Of a DNA stretch of 64,000 nucleotides, positions 27,429 through 35,668 are shown piece by piece. Made by a program: the position numbers and the translations under genes. The DNA lies in the NCBI GenBank assembly GCA_023227965.1, contig JALOCA010000005.1:1-64000 (forward strand), written 5' to 3'. Positions within the stretch are counted from its first letter, which is position 1. The number at the start of each line of letters is the position of its first letter. This DNA comes from Lentimicrobiaceae bacterium (GTDB lineage: Bacteria > Bacteroidota > Bacteroidia > Bacteroidales > JALOCA01). A model generated the notes under the pieces. The model saw only the letters and a list, made by a program, of their open reading frames with translations, did not search any database and was not told the origin of the DNA.

Positions 27429-28271
27429 TTATTTTTTTCTTGATTTTTTAGATTCTTTCAGCACTTTTTTATCATCACTGTCCAGTTTGCGCTGAATTTT
27501 CTTAACATCTTCTGCCGGTGGTAAATTTTCGGGTTGTATTCCCCGTTTTAGCAACATATTCCTAACTGCCTCATTATTGTCCACATGTTCTTTTTCAATG
27601 GGTATCTGGCCTTTCAGGTCTTTGTTTTGTACATTTAAGCTTGTCATTTCAGCAGCAAGATCTTTCGCTTTAATACTGATGGTTGGCAAGAAATCAGCCA
27701 AGGGTCGGTTTTCAGGTACTCCCAATTTCCTTTTAAGCTGATGAGTGTTCAACCTGAACAATGCCTGATCGCCTTTGGAGCGAATAATAGCGAACCCCTG
27801 GTTATCTATCCCTCGTTCATAGAGTGCCCCAGAAAGCTGGTTTTCGGTATGGCTGAGTTTTTCACGAGCTTTTACACGTTCAAATTCCAGTAATCTTTTT
27901 TCTACCAGTTCTGCCCTGCGGGTTTGTATGGCAAAATAGTTTTGTGCAAAGGCAATTTCGGCTTTACGACTGTCGCCATTTTGTGCTATAAGGTAACAAG
28001 CATATCTGGTAAGTAAGATGTCATCTATTACTTTTTCAGCACCTTTGGGCATAGGTATCGTTTTCCTGACGTCAGGAAAATGATCATCGGTTTGTTCACC
28101 AACTTTGATACATGCTTCCTTTGCCTTAGTTATTACCTTGTCAAAATTTTCCCATTTAGCATAACCCAGAAGTTTTTGCAATTCACGTGCACTCCAGCAT
28201 TCAATTCCTTCAAGATCACTTGCCGCTGCTTCAAATTTATTAAATAATTCTTTTATTTCTTCCGTTTTCAT
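27429..28271 (-). CDS. dinD: DNA damage-inducible protein D family
   Basis: 280 residues matching DinD across its length. The BRO-N-like N-terminal domain shows CWSARELQKLLGYAKWENFDKVI, followed by HFPDVRKTIPMPKGAEKVIDDILLTRYACYLIAQNGD and the C-terminal region with FRLNTHQLKRKLGVPENRPLADFLPTI. In E. coli DinD is SOS-induced and inhibits RecA. It lies in a repeat-flanked island together with gene debris, suggesting accessory DNA. No LexA-like box could be confirmed upstream. The tail is very Lys-rich (KESKKSRKK). Confidence 0.88.
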   Translation of the reverse strand: MKTEEIKELFNKFEAAASDLEGIECWSARELQKLLGYAKWENFDKVITKAKEACIKVGEQTDDHFPDVRKTIPMPKGAEKVIDDILLTRYACYLIAQNGDSRKAEIAFAQNYFAIQTRRAELVEKRLLEFERVKAREKLSHTENQLSGALYERGIDNQGFAIIRSKGDQALFRLNTHQLKRKLGVPENRPLADFLPTISIKAKDLAAEMTSLNVQNKDLKGQIPIEKEHVDNNEAVRNMLLKRGIQPENLPPAEDVKKIQRKLDSDDKKVLKESKKSRKK

Positions 28272-28286
28272 TTTAGAATTTCCTTT

Positions 28287-28468
28287 TCAATTTACAATAT
28301 CATTTAGCATATCTTTGGCTTCTTTTTGTAATTCATTGCTGTGATTTCTTCAATGCTACGTTAAGGAATATAGTTGTATAAGATAACGTGTATAAGAATT
28401 TCGACGGTTTCGAGATCGCTTTCGGCGGTTGATTGCCAGTAAATGATTTGTCTTTCGATAATAGTCAT
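28287..28468 (-). pseudogene. Decayed HEPN-like gene remnant
   Basis: An ATG at 28468 opens 35 codons (28361-28468) reading MTIIERQIIYWQSTAESDLE, which resembles the start of HEPN-domain proteins (a tyrosine-tryptophan, then an acidic A-E-x-D-L-E helix). It ends early at 28361. Further on in another frame, 28287-28335 reads ELQKEAKDMLNDIVN then stop, which looks like a protein C-terminus. The pieces suggest an internally deleted gene. The HEPN assignment rests on about 20 residues only. Confidence 0.35.
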
Positions 28469-28549
28469 AACACCGTCTTCTTAACCGGAACACAAAGATA
28501 ATGAAATTTTTTATGATTAGGTTTAGGGAACGTAATGCAAATCTGCAAT

Positions 28550-28591
28550 CGGATAATCTGCAATTCCCTTCCTCAATCTGCAATCTAAAAT
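28550..28591. repeat. Intergenic repeat (right of dinD)
   Basis: Carries the exact 27-bp copy (28554-28580) of the block at 27332-27358, followed by the shared CAATCTAAAAT tail. Together the two copies bracket dinD and the decayed remnant. Confidence 0.7.
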
Positions 28592-28625
28592 AAGCTATCT
28601 TCCTTTTTATACCAAGTATTTTCCC

Positions 28626-28633
28626 GACCTTTG
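28626..28633 (+). promoter_or_regulatory. Weak -7-like element for the MATE gene
   Basis: GACCTTTG at 28626-28633 differs from TAnnTTTG at one key position and lies 27 bp before the MATE start. A weak or regulated promoter is possible. Confidence 0.3.
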
Positions 28634-28660
28634 CATCTTCAAAAAAGGAAAAGAAAAAAC

Positions 28661-30007
28661 ATGCCGGATAAAAACAGTCCCAACATATTAGGAACCGAAA
28701 AGATTGGCAGGTTGCTGATGAAATATTCCATTCCGGCTATCATTGCTACGGCTGCTTCTTCGCTTTACAACATCATTGATCGTATTTTTATCGGTCATGG
28801 CGTTGGTCCGATGGCTATTTCGGGACTGGCGCTGACTTTTCCGCTGATGAATCTTGCCGCCGCCTTCGGTTCGCTGATCGGGGTAGGTGCCGCCACCATG
28901 GTTTCCATCCGGCTTGGCCAACGCAACCGCGAAGGTGCCACTGCTTTTCTTTGCAATGCTTTTATTTTGAATATAATCATAAGTATTGTTTACGCTGTCG
29001 TTATGTTCATTTTTCTGGACGACGTTTTATATGCCTTCGGGGCAAGTAAAGTTACACTTCCCTACGCCAGGAATTTTATGCAGATTATCCTTGCCGGTAA
29101 TATTTTCACACACCTGTATTTCGGATTGAACAATATTATGAGGGCTTCCGGCTATCCCACCAAGGCGATGATCACTACGTTGCTCACGGTAGCTGTTAAC
29201 CTGGTTCTTGCACCCTTGTTTATTTTTGTATTCAAATGGGGAATCCGTGGAGCGGCAACAGCTACCGTTTGTGCCCAGATGGTAGGCACTGCCTGGGTAT
29301 TTATTCATTTTATGAGCAAAAGTAGTTATGTACATTTTGCAAAAGGATACTTTAAACTTAAAATGAAAGTTATCCTGGATATTTTTTCGATAGGCATGTC
29401 GAATTTCCTGATGCTTATCTGCGCTACCCTTGTTACTATTATTATGAATATAAGCCTGGCACATTATGGAGGCGATTATGCCATAGGTGCCTTTGGAATT
29501 ATTAACAGCATTGGAGGCCTTTTTGCCATGATCGTACTGGGATTTAACCAGGGAATGCAGCCCATTGCCGGGTATAATTTTGGTGCGCGCCAGTTCGACA
29601 GGGTGATACGGGTTTTTAAAGCTACCCTGATAGCGGGAACCAGTGTTACGATTTTTGGTTTTTTATTAGCCGAAATCATTCCGCATTTTCTTGCTAATGC
29701 CTTTACCAGCGACCAGCAGTTGATCCATCTGGCTACGGTAGGTATGCGAATTTCGATAGTGATGTTTCCTATCGTTGGTTTCCAGATGGTAACCACTAAT
29801 TTTTTCCAATCCATTGGTAAGGCAAAGATTTCCATTTTCCTTTCTTTGTCGCGCCAGGTGTTATTCCTGATTCCGGCATTGCTTCTTCTCCCCCATTTCT
29901 TTGGGCTGAATGGCGTTTGGGCGGCTCTGCCTTCTGCCGATTTCAGTTCCTCACTGATCACCCTGATGGTATTGCAATACCAGATTAAGAAAATCAGGTT
30001 GGCATAG
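28661..30007 (+). CDS. MATE family multidrug/toxin efflux transporter
   Basis: 448 residues with about twelve hydrophobic helices in two similar halves, as in MATE proteins. These export cationic compounds against Na+ or H+ across the inner membrane. The N-terminus has ILGTEKIGRLLMKYSIPAI and IDRIFIGHGVGPMAISGL, a signature of the bacterial NorM/DinF-like branch. In the second half 'FNQGMQPIAGYNFGARQ' marks the corresponding loop. The start MPDKNSPN at 28661 is preferred; an upstream in-frame start adds ten basic residues over the promoter. Cargo unknown. Confidence 0.93.
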   Translation: MPDKNSPNILGTEKIGRLLMKYSIPAIIATAASSLYNIIDRIFIGHGVGPMAISGLALTFPLMNLAAAFGSLIGVGAATMVSIRLGQRNREGATAFLCNAFILNIIISIVYAVVMFIFLDDVLYAFGASKVTLPYARNFMQIILAGNIFTHLYFGLNNIMRASGYPTKAMITTLLTVAVNLVLAPLFIFVFKWGIRGAATATVCAQMVGTAWVFIHFMSKSSYVHFAKGYFKLKMKVILDIFSIGMSNFLMLICATLVTIIMNISLAHYGGDYAIGAFGIINSIGGLFAMIVLGFNQGMQPIAGYNFGARQFDRVIRVFKATLIAGTSVTIFGFLLAEIIPHFLANAFTSDQQLIHLATVGMRISIVMFPIVGFQMVTTNFFQSIGKAKISIFLSLSRQVLFLIPALLLLPHFFGLNGVWAALPSADFSSSLITLMVLQYQIKKIRLA

Positions 30008-30129
30008 CATATGGATCAAATGCCGCTGCAATCTACAATCAATTATTCTGAAATCGTTATTCATAAAACAGAACTAAATTGAACATTATTTAACAAATTT
30101 CGTTTGTCTAAAATTAAAATTATATAACC

Positions 30130-31269
30130 ATGGAAAATTTCATTGCATACAATCCCACCGCCCTTCATTTTGGGAAAGATGTGGTAAACCAATTAGGTAC
30201 AACAATAACTCAGTTCGGAAAAAAAGTTTTGTTGGTTTATGGTAAAGGCTCTGTAAAACGTTCAGGGCTTTACGATCGGGTAATGGCACAACTGCAAAGT
30301 GCAGGAGCCGAAGTAATAGAATATAGCGGCATAAAATCCAACCCTTTGGTAAAAGATGTGGATGCCGCCGCCGAATTAGGCAGAAAGCACCAGGTAGATG
30401 CCATTCTTGCAGTTGGAGGTGGAAGCACGATAGATTCGGCAAAAATTATTTCGATTGCCATCCCTGTAAATCATCCGGCATGGGATTTTTATGAAGGGAA
30501 AGCCAAACCGCAGACCTCTATTCCGCTGGTGGCTGTGCTTACCCTTGCAGCCACAGGAAGTGAAATGAATCCTTTTGCCGTTTTACAAAATCCTGAAACC
30601 GGCAGGAAAGATGGCTACGGGCACCCGCTTTTGTATCCTAAACATTCTTTCCTCGACCCGCAAAACACGATAAGCGTTCCTAAAAATTATACGGCATATG
30701 GCATTGCCGACCTGATAGCCCATAGCTTTGAAAACTATTTCGGTGCTGGAGAAACTACCCTTCCCGACCGTTTTGTGTTTGGTATTCTTGCCGAAGCTAT
30801 GGAATATGGGCCGCAATTGCTGAATAACCTTACCGATTATACTTTACGGGAAAAAATAATGTACGCCGCTACTATGGCACTGAACGGGCTTACCCAGCAT
30901 GGGAAAAAGTCAGGCGACTGGGGTGTGCACAGCATAGGTCATGTTTTATCGTTGTTGTACGATATTCCGCACGGAGCTTCCCTTTCCATTGCATATCCTG
31001 CTTGGTTTAAGTTGCACAAGGAAAAAGCTGCCGTGCAGATTGCCAAATTAGGTAAGAACCTTTTCGGTACAGAAGACGTTGACAAAACCATTGCCGGCTT
31101 TGAAGATTTCTTTAAAAAAATAGAATGTCCGGTATGCTTGTCGGAGGTTAACATTGGCAAACAGGAACATGATAAAATATTCGATTACCTGGTGCTAAAT
31201 AAAGCAGGTGGAGCCAACTACCAACTTTCGGAAGAAGATTACAGAAAAATAATCCGATTAATGGCTTAG
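30130..31269 (+). CDS. Iron-containing alcohol dehydrogenase (butanol dehydrogenase/YqhD-like)
   Basis: 379 residues, normal for group III metal-dependent alcohol dehydrogenases. The NAD(P)-binding motif is AVGGGSTIDSAKII. Metal-binding histidines lie in ADLIAHSFENYF and GVHSIGHVLSLLYDIPHGASL. It would reduce aldehydes to alcohols in fermentation or detoxification, probably with NADPH given the YqhD/BDH resemblance. The start is the ATG at 30130. It stands alone between the MATE pump and the convergent MORN-like gene. Confidence 0.9.
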   Translation: MENFIAYNPTALHFGKDVVNQLGTTITQFGKKVLLVYGKGSVKRSGLYDRVMAQLQSAGAEVIEYSGIKSNPLVKDVDAAAELGRKHQVDAILAVGGGSTIDSAKIISIAIPVNHPAWDFYEGKAKPQTSIPLVAVLTLAATGSEMNPFAVLQNPETGRKDGYGHPLLYPKHSFLDPQNTISVPKNYTAYGIADLIAHSFENYFGAGETTLPDRFVFGILAEAMEYGPQLLNNLTDYTLREKIMYAATMALNGLTQHGKKSGDWGVHSIGHVLSLLYDIPHGASLSIAYPAWFKLHKEKAAVQIAKLGKNLFGTEDVDKTIAGFEDFFKKIECPVCLSEVNIGKQEHDKIFDYLVLNKAGGANYQLSEEDYRKIIRLMA

Positions 31270-31312
31270 CTTTTTAGTTGTAAAGAATTGGAAATCCTTC
31301 GGAAACTATCAA

Positions 31313-31774
31313 TTACTGATTGTTTTCGAGGGGTTCTCCTTTTAAAACTACCGGAGAATTTCCTTTGCTAAACATGGCAACAGTTTTCAGTTTCCGGTGT
31401 TTGCCATAAAATTTCCAGATTCCTTCCCAGTAATAATGGACATTGTATTCGGTATAATCCATTTTAGCCCAGCCTTTACGTGTAAGTTTATGGTGTTCGT
31501 CAAAGTATTTAACCTTGATATTATCCTTTAAAAATTTAAACTTTAACCTGACATTGCCATTCGTATGGTAGTAAAGGCAAACGCCGGTTTCTCTTCCATC
31601 TTTGTAATACTCTTTGCTAATGAGTGCTCCTTTATTTGTTGTATCCAAATAAGTAATCCACAGCCCCTGGCGTTGCCCTTTGCTGTCCCATTGATTCACT
31701 TTGTGTTTATAAAACTGAGCACCAACCGAAACGGAAATACAGAAAACAATCAGTAATAACAAATATTTTTTCAT
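31313..31774 (-). CDS. Exported MORN-variant repeat protein
   Basis: 153 residues with a signal peptide (MKKYLLLLIVFCISVSVGA). The remainder contains repeats of the MORN-variant type found in YwqK-like proteins: KGQRQGLWITY, KEYYKDGRETGVCLYYHTNGNVRLKFKF and WEGIWKFYGKHRKLKTVAMF. Likely periplasmic or secreted; function unknown. It lies downstream of the BlaR1-like gene, separated by 56 bp, and may belong to that operon. Confidence 0.7.
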   Translation of the reverse strand: MKKYLLLLIVFCISVSVGAQFYKHKVNQWDSKGQRQGLWITYLDTTNKGALISKEYYKDGRETGVCLYYHTNGNVRLKFKFLKDNIKVKYFDEHHKLTRKGWAKMDYTEYNVHYYWEGIWKFYGKHRKLKTVAMFSKGNSPVVLKGEPLENNQ

Positions 31775-31830
31775 GATAAAAATTAAAAGAATAAAACCCT
31801 AACGTGCTCCGGGGTTTTGCTCAAATGCTG

Positions 31831-33081
31831 TTACTTATCTTTACTTATTGTGAATTTTATAGGCATATTAAACTGCACAGCAACATGTTTCCCACGTTGG
31901 CGACCAGGGTTCCATTTCGGCATCATGTTTACAACCCTCGCAGCTTCTGCATCACATTCCTTATTAAATCCGCGTAAAACCTTAACATTGGTAATTGTTC
32001 CATCGGCTTCTATAATAAAAGAAACAAAAACTGTCCCATGTATGCCATTTTTCTTGGCTGCTTCCGGATATTTAATGTTTTCAATAAAAAATTGTATTCT
32101 CGCTTCCTCTCCTCCCGGAAATGAAGGCTGTTCTTCAACAGCAGTATAAATCTTATTTTGCTTAGTGGTTTTTTTCTCCTTTTGAAATAGTGGAGAAGCT
32201 GTTTTTGAATTTACCGGTACATTGCCGCTAGTACGGAATGAGGAAAATACCATAGCCATACCTGCAATCAATGGCATCATCAACAATAACTTAAGTAATG
32301 CCAGTTTGTTTGATTTTGATTTTGTCATCATAATAAACCTCCTTTTAATAGAATGATTGAATTTGTTAATTAAAACCAGATGTGGCTGCCCTATAGCCAT
32401 TCCGAGCAACAACTGCTGGTAATTTATTGTATTATGCCCCTGCAGCAGGACACCCCGATCGGCAAGATATTCATGGATATTACGTAAAGATTTATTGTAC
32501 AGATAAATAAAAGGATTGAACCACAAAATAACTTTTAATGCTTCGGTAAATAAAACATCCAGCGTATGCCATTGGCGGACGTGCACTTTTTCGTGGGCAA
32601 GTATTTCCTCTGCATCTTTTTCTTCAGTATTTGATTGAATAAAAATCCGGTTGAAAAACGAAAATGGTGCTATTTCTACCTGAGTTTCAATAATCAAAAA
32701 GCCCCCTATGGGTTTTTTAATTCCTTTCTGTGAAAGCAGAAATATACGTAGTATATTGTATATTAGATATATAAATATGAAAATGCTGACAAATAGATAA
32801 ATAATATCTGCCAAGCTAATATTGGGTGTTGACTTTTCTATTTGCTGCACACCTACCGATACCTGCCGGAGCAAAATATAGCTCAGAGCCGGATTTTCGG
32901 GAGCGTTTTCCATTATTGGAAAGTGAACTACAGGTAAAATAAAAGATAAAAGCAAGGAAATTAGCAAGTAAATGCGGTTAAGCATAAAAAAGGTTTCTTT
33001 ACGGAGTAGAACCCAGTACAAGCCATAAAAAACGCCTGTACATAATGAAACCTTCAACAAATAAATGATTATTGCGTTCAT
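31831..33081 (-). CDS. BlaR1-like M56 peptidase with C-terminal TonB domain
   Basis: 416 residues. Four N-terminal membrane segments flank an M56 metalloprotease region. The zinc motif is HEKVH (about residue 165) with downstream EYLAD. A further membrane segment near residue 260 leads to a periplasmic TonB-C domain (FPGGEEARIQFFIENIKYPEAAKKNGIHGTV ... MPIKFTI, abbreviated). There is no penicillin-binding sensor domain, so beta-lactam sensing is not implied. In family terms it should cleave or inactivate the partner BlaI repressor on an envelope cue. It overlaps blaI by 4 bp. Confidence 0.88.
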   Translation of the reverse strand: MNAIIIYLLKVSLCTGVFYGLYWVLLRKETFFMLNRIYLLISLLLSFILPVVHFPIMENAPENPALSYILLRQVSVGVQQIEKSTPNISLADIIYLFVSIFIFIYLIYNILRIFLLSQKGIKKPIGGFLIIETQVEIAPFSFFNRIFIQSNTEEKDAEEILAHEKVHVRQWHTLDVLFTEALKVILWFNPFIYLYNKSLRNIHEYLADRGVLLQGHNTINYQQLLLGMAIGQPHLVLINKFNHSIKRRFIMMTKSKSNKLALLKLLLMMPLIAGMAMVFSSFRTSGNVPVNSKTASPLFQKEKKTTKQNKIYTAVEEQPSFPGGEEARIQFFIENIKYPEAAKKNGIHGTVFVSFIIEADGTITNVKVLRGFNKECDAEAARVVNMMPKWNPGRQRGKHVAVQFNMPIKFTISKDK

Positions 33082-33461
33082 GGGATTGTTTTTTTTTGTT
33101 TTTCAATTTCCAGTTCCATTATTTTTTTTATCTCTTCGAGATTTTCAATACTAAGATTGTTTTCGCGGGCAAAAAAGGAGACCAACTGCTGATACGAATT
33201 GCCGAAGTAGTTATTCATAAAACTTCCAAAATATTTTTTCGTATATTCTTTCCGGTTAATAACAGGGTAATATTCATAGGTTTTACCATATGCCTTATGC
33301 TCAATAAATCCTTTCTTTTCGAGAATACGAATAATGGTAGAAACGGTATTGTAGGCAGGTTTAGGTTCCGGCATTTGATCTATCACATCATTAACAAATC
33401 CCTTTTCCAGTTTCCAGATGATTTGCATGATTTGTTCTTCCGCTTTGGTGAGTTCTTTCAT
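33078..33461 (-). CDS. BlaI/MecI/CopY-family transcriptional repressor
   Basis: 127 residues, usual length. The N-terminal winged helix (LTKAEEQIMQIIWKLEKGFVNDVID ... YNTVSTIIRILEKKGFIEHKAYG, abbreviated) is followed by a C-terminal dimerisation and cleavage region. It overlaps the BlaR1-like gene by 4 bp. Two TAGTT-centred palindromes in its own promoter are the likely operators, which suggests autorepression relieved by proteolysis. Confidence 0.93.
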   Translation of the reverse strand: MKELTKAEEQIMQIIWKLEKGFVNDVIDQMPEPKPAYNTVSTIIRILEKKGFIEHKAYGKTYEYYPVINRKEYTKKYFGSFMNNYFGNSYQQLVSFFARENNLSIENLEEIKKIMELEIEKQKKTIP

Positions 33462-33473
33462 TTGTGTAGGACT

Positions 33474-33489
33474 TTAGTTATATAACTAA
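33474..33489. promoter_or_regulatory. Operator 1 for the BlaI-like repressor
   Basis: TTAGTTATATAACTAA is a perfect 16-bp palindrome located 13 bp upstream of the blaI start, downstream of the -7 element. Half-sites (TTAGTTA) also lie at 33494-33500. Confidence 0.65.
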
Positions 33490-33528
33490 AATTTTAGTTA
33501 TTTATTGTAAAGACAAAAGATCAGATTG

Positions 33529-33560
33529 CAAAAGTACAACTAATTTTTTAGTTATACAAC
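33529..33560 (-). promoter_or_regulatory. Promoter for the blaI-blaR1 operon
   Basis: TACTTTTG on the minus strand (33536-33529) with GTTG (33560-33557) 20 bp upstream fits the Bacteroidetes promoter. The -33 region is inside operator 2, so repressor binding would block polymerase. Confidence 0.65.
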
Positions 33561-33562
33561 TA
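33548..33562. promoter_or_regulatory. Operator 2 for the BlaI-like repressor
   Basis: TTAGTTATACAACTA repeats the arm sequence of operator 1 with a near-identical centre and covers the -33 element of the blaI promoter. Another half-site, TTAGTTG, is nearby at about 33569-33575. Confidence 0.6.
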
Positions 33563-33758
33563 TTATTTTAGTTGATGTATAATTTATAAATATTTTAAAT
33601 AATGCATAGGAAGTTTTTTATATGTTTCATAAACAGTAAGAAAAAATATACATATAAGGCAAATAAGAAAAAAACCTGCCAAAAACAGGATATAAAAAGA
33701 AATGGGAAATGTTTTTTTAACCGTTCATGGGAGCCGAGTCCTGTTCTGCCAAGATAAT
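33563..33758. other. Non-coding stretch between the blaI promoter and the inverted-repeat element
   Basis: AT-rich. Contains a minor CCTG/CAGG hairpin near 33681-33694. I see no gene or RNA. Confidence 0.3.
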
Positions 33759-33998
33759 ATAAACCTGAGTTCGGGATAAAATATATTTTGCATCTGCCTG
33801 ATAATAACCCGTTAAGGATTTAATATTCATAGAAAGGATTTTTTATGAATTCTCCGTTAGGGGATCAATAATTAATGTCATACGAACAATCTTTTATAAA
33901 AAATCAATATTCTATTAATATTCACCGCCTGCAACGAAATGTAATATGCTGAAATATTACAAGAATGGTTTGCAACCTTAACCCGAACTCAGGTTACT
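33759..33998 (+). mobile_element. MITE-like element, copy 1 (upstream of kbl)
   Basis: AACCTGAGTTCGGG at 33762-33775 is mirrored exactly by CCCGAACTCAGGTT at 33982-33995: perfect 14-bp terminal inverted repeats about 205 bp apart. The interior has no ORF. A second copy (35373-35626) shares an identical 54-bp core (33871-33924 here) and roughly 80% similarity by eye over the rest. An internal TCTCC-GTTA-GGGGA hairpin recurs in both. It fits a non-autonomous transposable element; the parent element is not in the window. Confidence 0.7.
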
Positions 33999-34078
33999 AT
34001 ATTTTTTTGTACTCAACTTCCTGTAAAATATTTCGGATAAAAGCCGCAATAAATTAAACAATTTAATTGCATTTGTTT

Positions 34079-34086
34079 TACCTTTG
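34079..34086 (+). promoter_or_regulatory. -7 element for kbl
   Basis: TACCTTTG at 34079-34086 is a full TAnnTTTG match, 47 bp before the kbl start and just downstream of the inverted-repeat element. A TTTG partner at 19-21 bp is not evident. Confidence 0.55.
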
Positions 34087-34133
34087 CCCCGGTTAAAACA
34101 CATTAAACTATTAATATCTAAAAATATAAAACC

Positions 34134-35354
34134 ATGTACGAAAAATTTCAATCTTTCCTTCAGAAAGAATTAACTGACATCCGCGAAGCAGGTTTGTATA
34201 AAAATGAACGCATCATCGTTTCGCCACAAGGTGGAGAAATTACAGTCAGCACCGGACAAAAAGTGCTAAATTTCTGTGCTAACAACTATTTGGGATTGTC
34301 GAACAATCCAAAACTAATTGCTGCTGCCAAATCCGCTTTGGACACCCATGGTTACGGAATGTCATCTGTACGTTTCATCTGTGGTACCGGAGATTTGCAC
34401 AAAAAATTAGAACAAAAAATTGCAGATTTCTTTGGTACAGAGGATACTATTTTATATGCTGCCTGTTTTGATGCCAATGGAGGAGTTTTTGAACCCCTGC
34501 TAAACGAAGAAGATGCTATAATTAGCGACTCCCTCAATCACGCATCCATTATTGATGGGGTACGGCTTTGCAAAGCCGTTCGTTATCGTTATGCCAATGC
34601 CAATATGGCTGATTTGGAAGAACAACTGAAGCTGGCTCAAGCACAACGTCACCGTTTGATCGTTACAGATGGTGTGTTTTCGATGGACGGTAATGTAGCC
34701 CCTCTGGACAAAATTTATGAACTGGCAAATAAATACGATGCTATGATAATGGTAGATGAATCCCATTCAGCCGGAGTAGTAGGTCGTACGGGCCGTGGCG
34801 TTACCGAGCTACACAACCTGAAAGGAAAAATTGAAATAATTACCGGTACATTAGGTAAAGCCTTTGGTGGAGCTATCGGAGGTTTCACTACCGGGAAAAA
34901 AGAAGTTATTGAAATGTTACGTCAACGTTCACGTCCTTACCTGTTTTCGAATTCCATTCCTCCTATGGTAGCTGCCGCAGGAATAAAAATGGTGGAAATG
35001 ATGAGCGAAACCAACGAACTGCAGGATAAACTACACGCCAATACCGAGTATTTCAGCAAAAAAATGATAGAAGCCGGTTTTGATTGCAAGCCGACACAAA
35101 GTGCCATTGTTGCCGTTATGCTTTACGACGCTAAATTATCACAGGAAATGGCTGCCAAACTTCTCGGTGAAGGCATTTATGTAATCGGGTTCTATTACCC
35201 GGTTGTTCCTAAAGGGCAAGCCCGTATCCGGGTTCAGGTTTCGGCTGCACACGAACGTGAACACTTAGATAAGTGTATTGCCGCCTTTACCAAAGTGGGT
35301 AAAGAACTTGGAGTAATAAAAGAAAAAAAAGGCGGTTGCTCCTGCTGCAATTAA
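34134..35354 (+). CDS. kbl: Glycine C-acetyltransferase (2-amino-3-ketobutyrate CoA ligase)
   Basis: 406 residues. A PLP enzyme of the alpha-oxoamine synthase family that splits 2-amino-3-ketobutyrate with CoA into glycine and acetyl-CoA. The PLP lysine is Lys242 in TGTLGKAFGGAIGG, and the Asp/His pair lies in MVDESHSAGVVG. The N-terminus YEKFQSFLQKELTDIREAGLYK is typical. The C-terminus carries an unusual Cys-rich tail (KGGCSCCN) beyond the usual end. It would complete threonine breakdown with the dehydrogenase at 25046-26008. The gene is bracketed by two MITE-like elements. Confidence 0.94.
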   Translation: MYEKFQSFLQKELTDIREAGLYKNERIIVSPQGGEITVSTGQKVLNFCANNYLGLSNNPKLIAAAKSALDTHGYGMSSVRFICGTGDLHKKLEQKIADFFGTEDTILYAACFDANGGVFEPLLNEEDAIISDSLNHASIIDGVRLCKAVRYRYANANMADLEEQLKLAQAQRHRLIVTDGVFSMDGNVAPLDKIYELANKYDAMIMVDESHSAGVVGRTGRGVTELHNLKGKIEIITGTLGKAFGGAIGGFTTGKKEVIEMLRQRSRPYLFSNSIPPMVAAAGIKMVEMMSETNELQDKLHANTEYFSKKMIEAGFDCKPTQSAIVAVMLYDAKLSQEMAAKLLGEGIYVIGFYYPVVPKGQARIRVQVSAAHEREHLDKCIAAFTKVGKELGVIKEKKGGCSCCN

Positions 35355-35372
35355 TTTTTTTTCAGAATACTT

Positions 35373-35626
35373 ATAACCTGAGTTCGGGATAAAATATGTT
35401 TTACATTTGACTGATAATAACTTGTTATGGTCTTAATATCAGTAGAAAGGGCTTTTTATTTTTTATAAATTCTCCGTTAGGAGATCAAACAATTAATGTC
35501 ATACGAACAATCTTTTATAAAAAATCAATATTCTATTAATATTCATCGCCTGTGGCGAAATGTAACATGCTGAAATATTAAAAATGGTTTTCAGCAACCT
35601 TACTACGCCGAACCCGAGCGCAGATT
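35373..35626 (+). mobile_element. MITE-like element, copy 2 (downstream of kbl)
   Basis: The left terminal repeat AACCTGAGTTCGGG (35375-35388) is identical to copy 1. The right end is degraded (CCGAACCCGAGCGCAG near 35609-35624). The 54-bp core at 35492-35545 is identical to that of copy 1. It also has a perfect TCTCC-GTTA-GGAGA hairpin and a CGCC-TGT-GGCG hairpin. It starts 19 bp after the kbl stop and lies before the terminator, so it is probably transcribed with kbl. Confidence 0.65.
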
Positions 35627-35633
35627 AATAATT

Positions 35634-35668
35634 AACCTTCTGTTTTAGCACGACAGGAGGTTTTTTTA
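35634..35668 (+). terminator. Terminator after kbl and the downstream repeat
   Basis: AACCTTCTGT pairs with ACAGGAGGTT (one G-T wobble) around a 9-base loop, followed by seven T. It is the first good terminator after kbl. Confidence 0.8.

Noticed and set aside
28356..28583. A 75-codon minus-strand gene beside the dinD island
   Set aside because: Low-complexity Arg-rich product with no family features; it overlaps the better-supported remnant in another frame.
31831..33461. Beta-lactam resistance operon
   Set aside because: BlaI and a BlaR1-type protease are present, but there is no beta-lactamase and the sensor is TonB-like, so drug sensing is not supported.
33759..35626. Composite transposon carrying kbl
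   Set aside because: The flanking repeats have no transposase, one copy is degraded at its end, and kbl is a core metabolic gene of typical composition.
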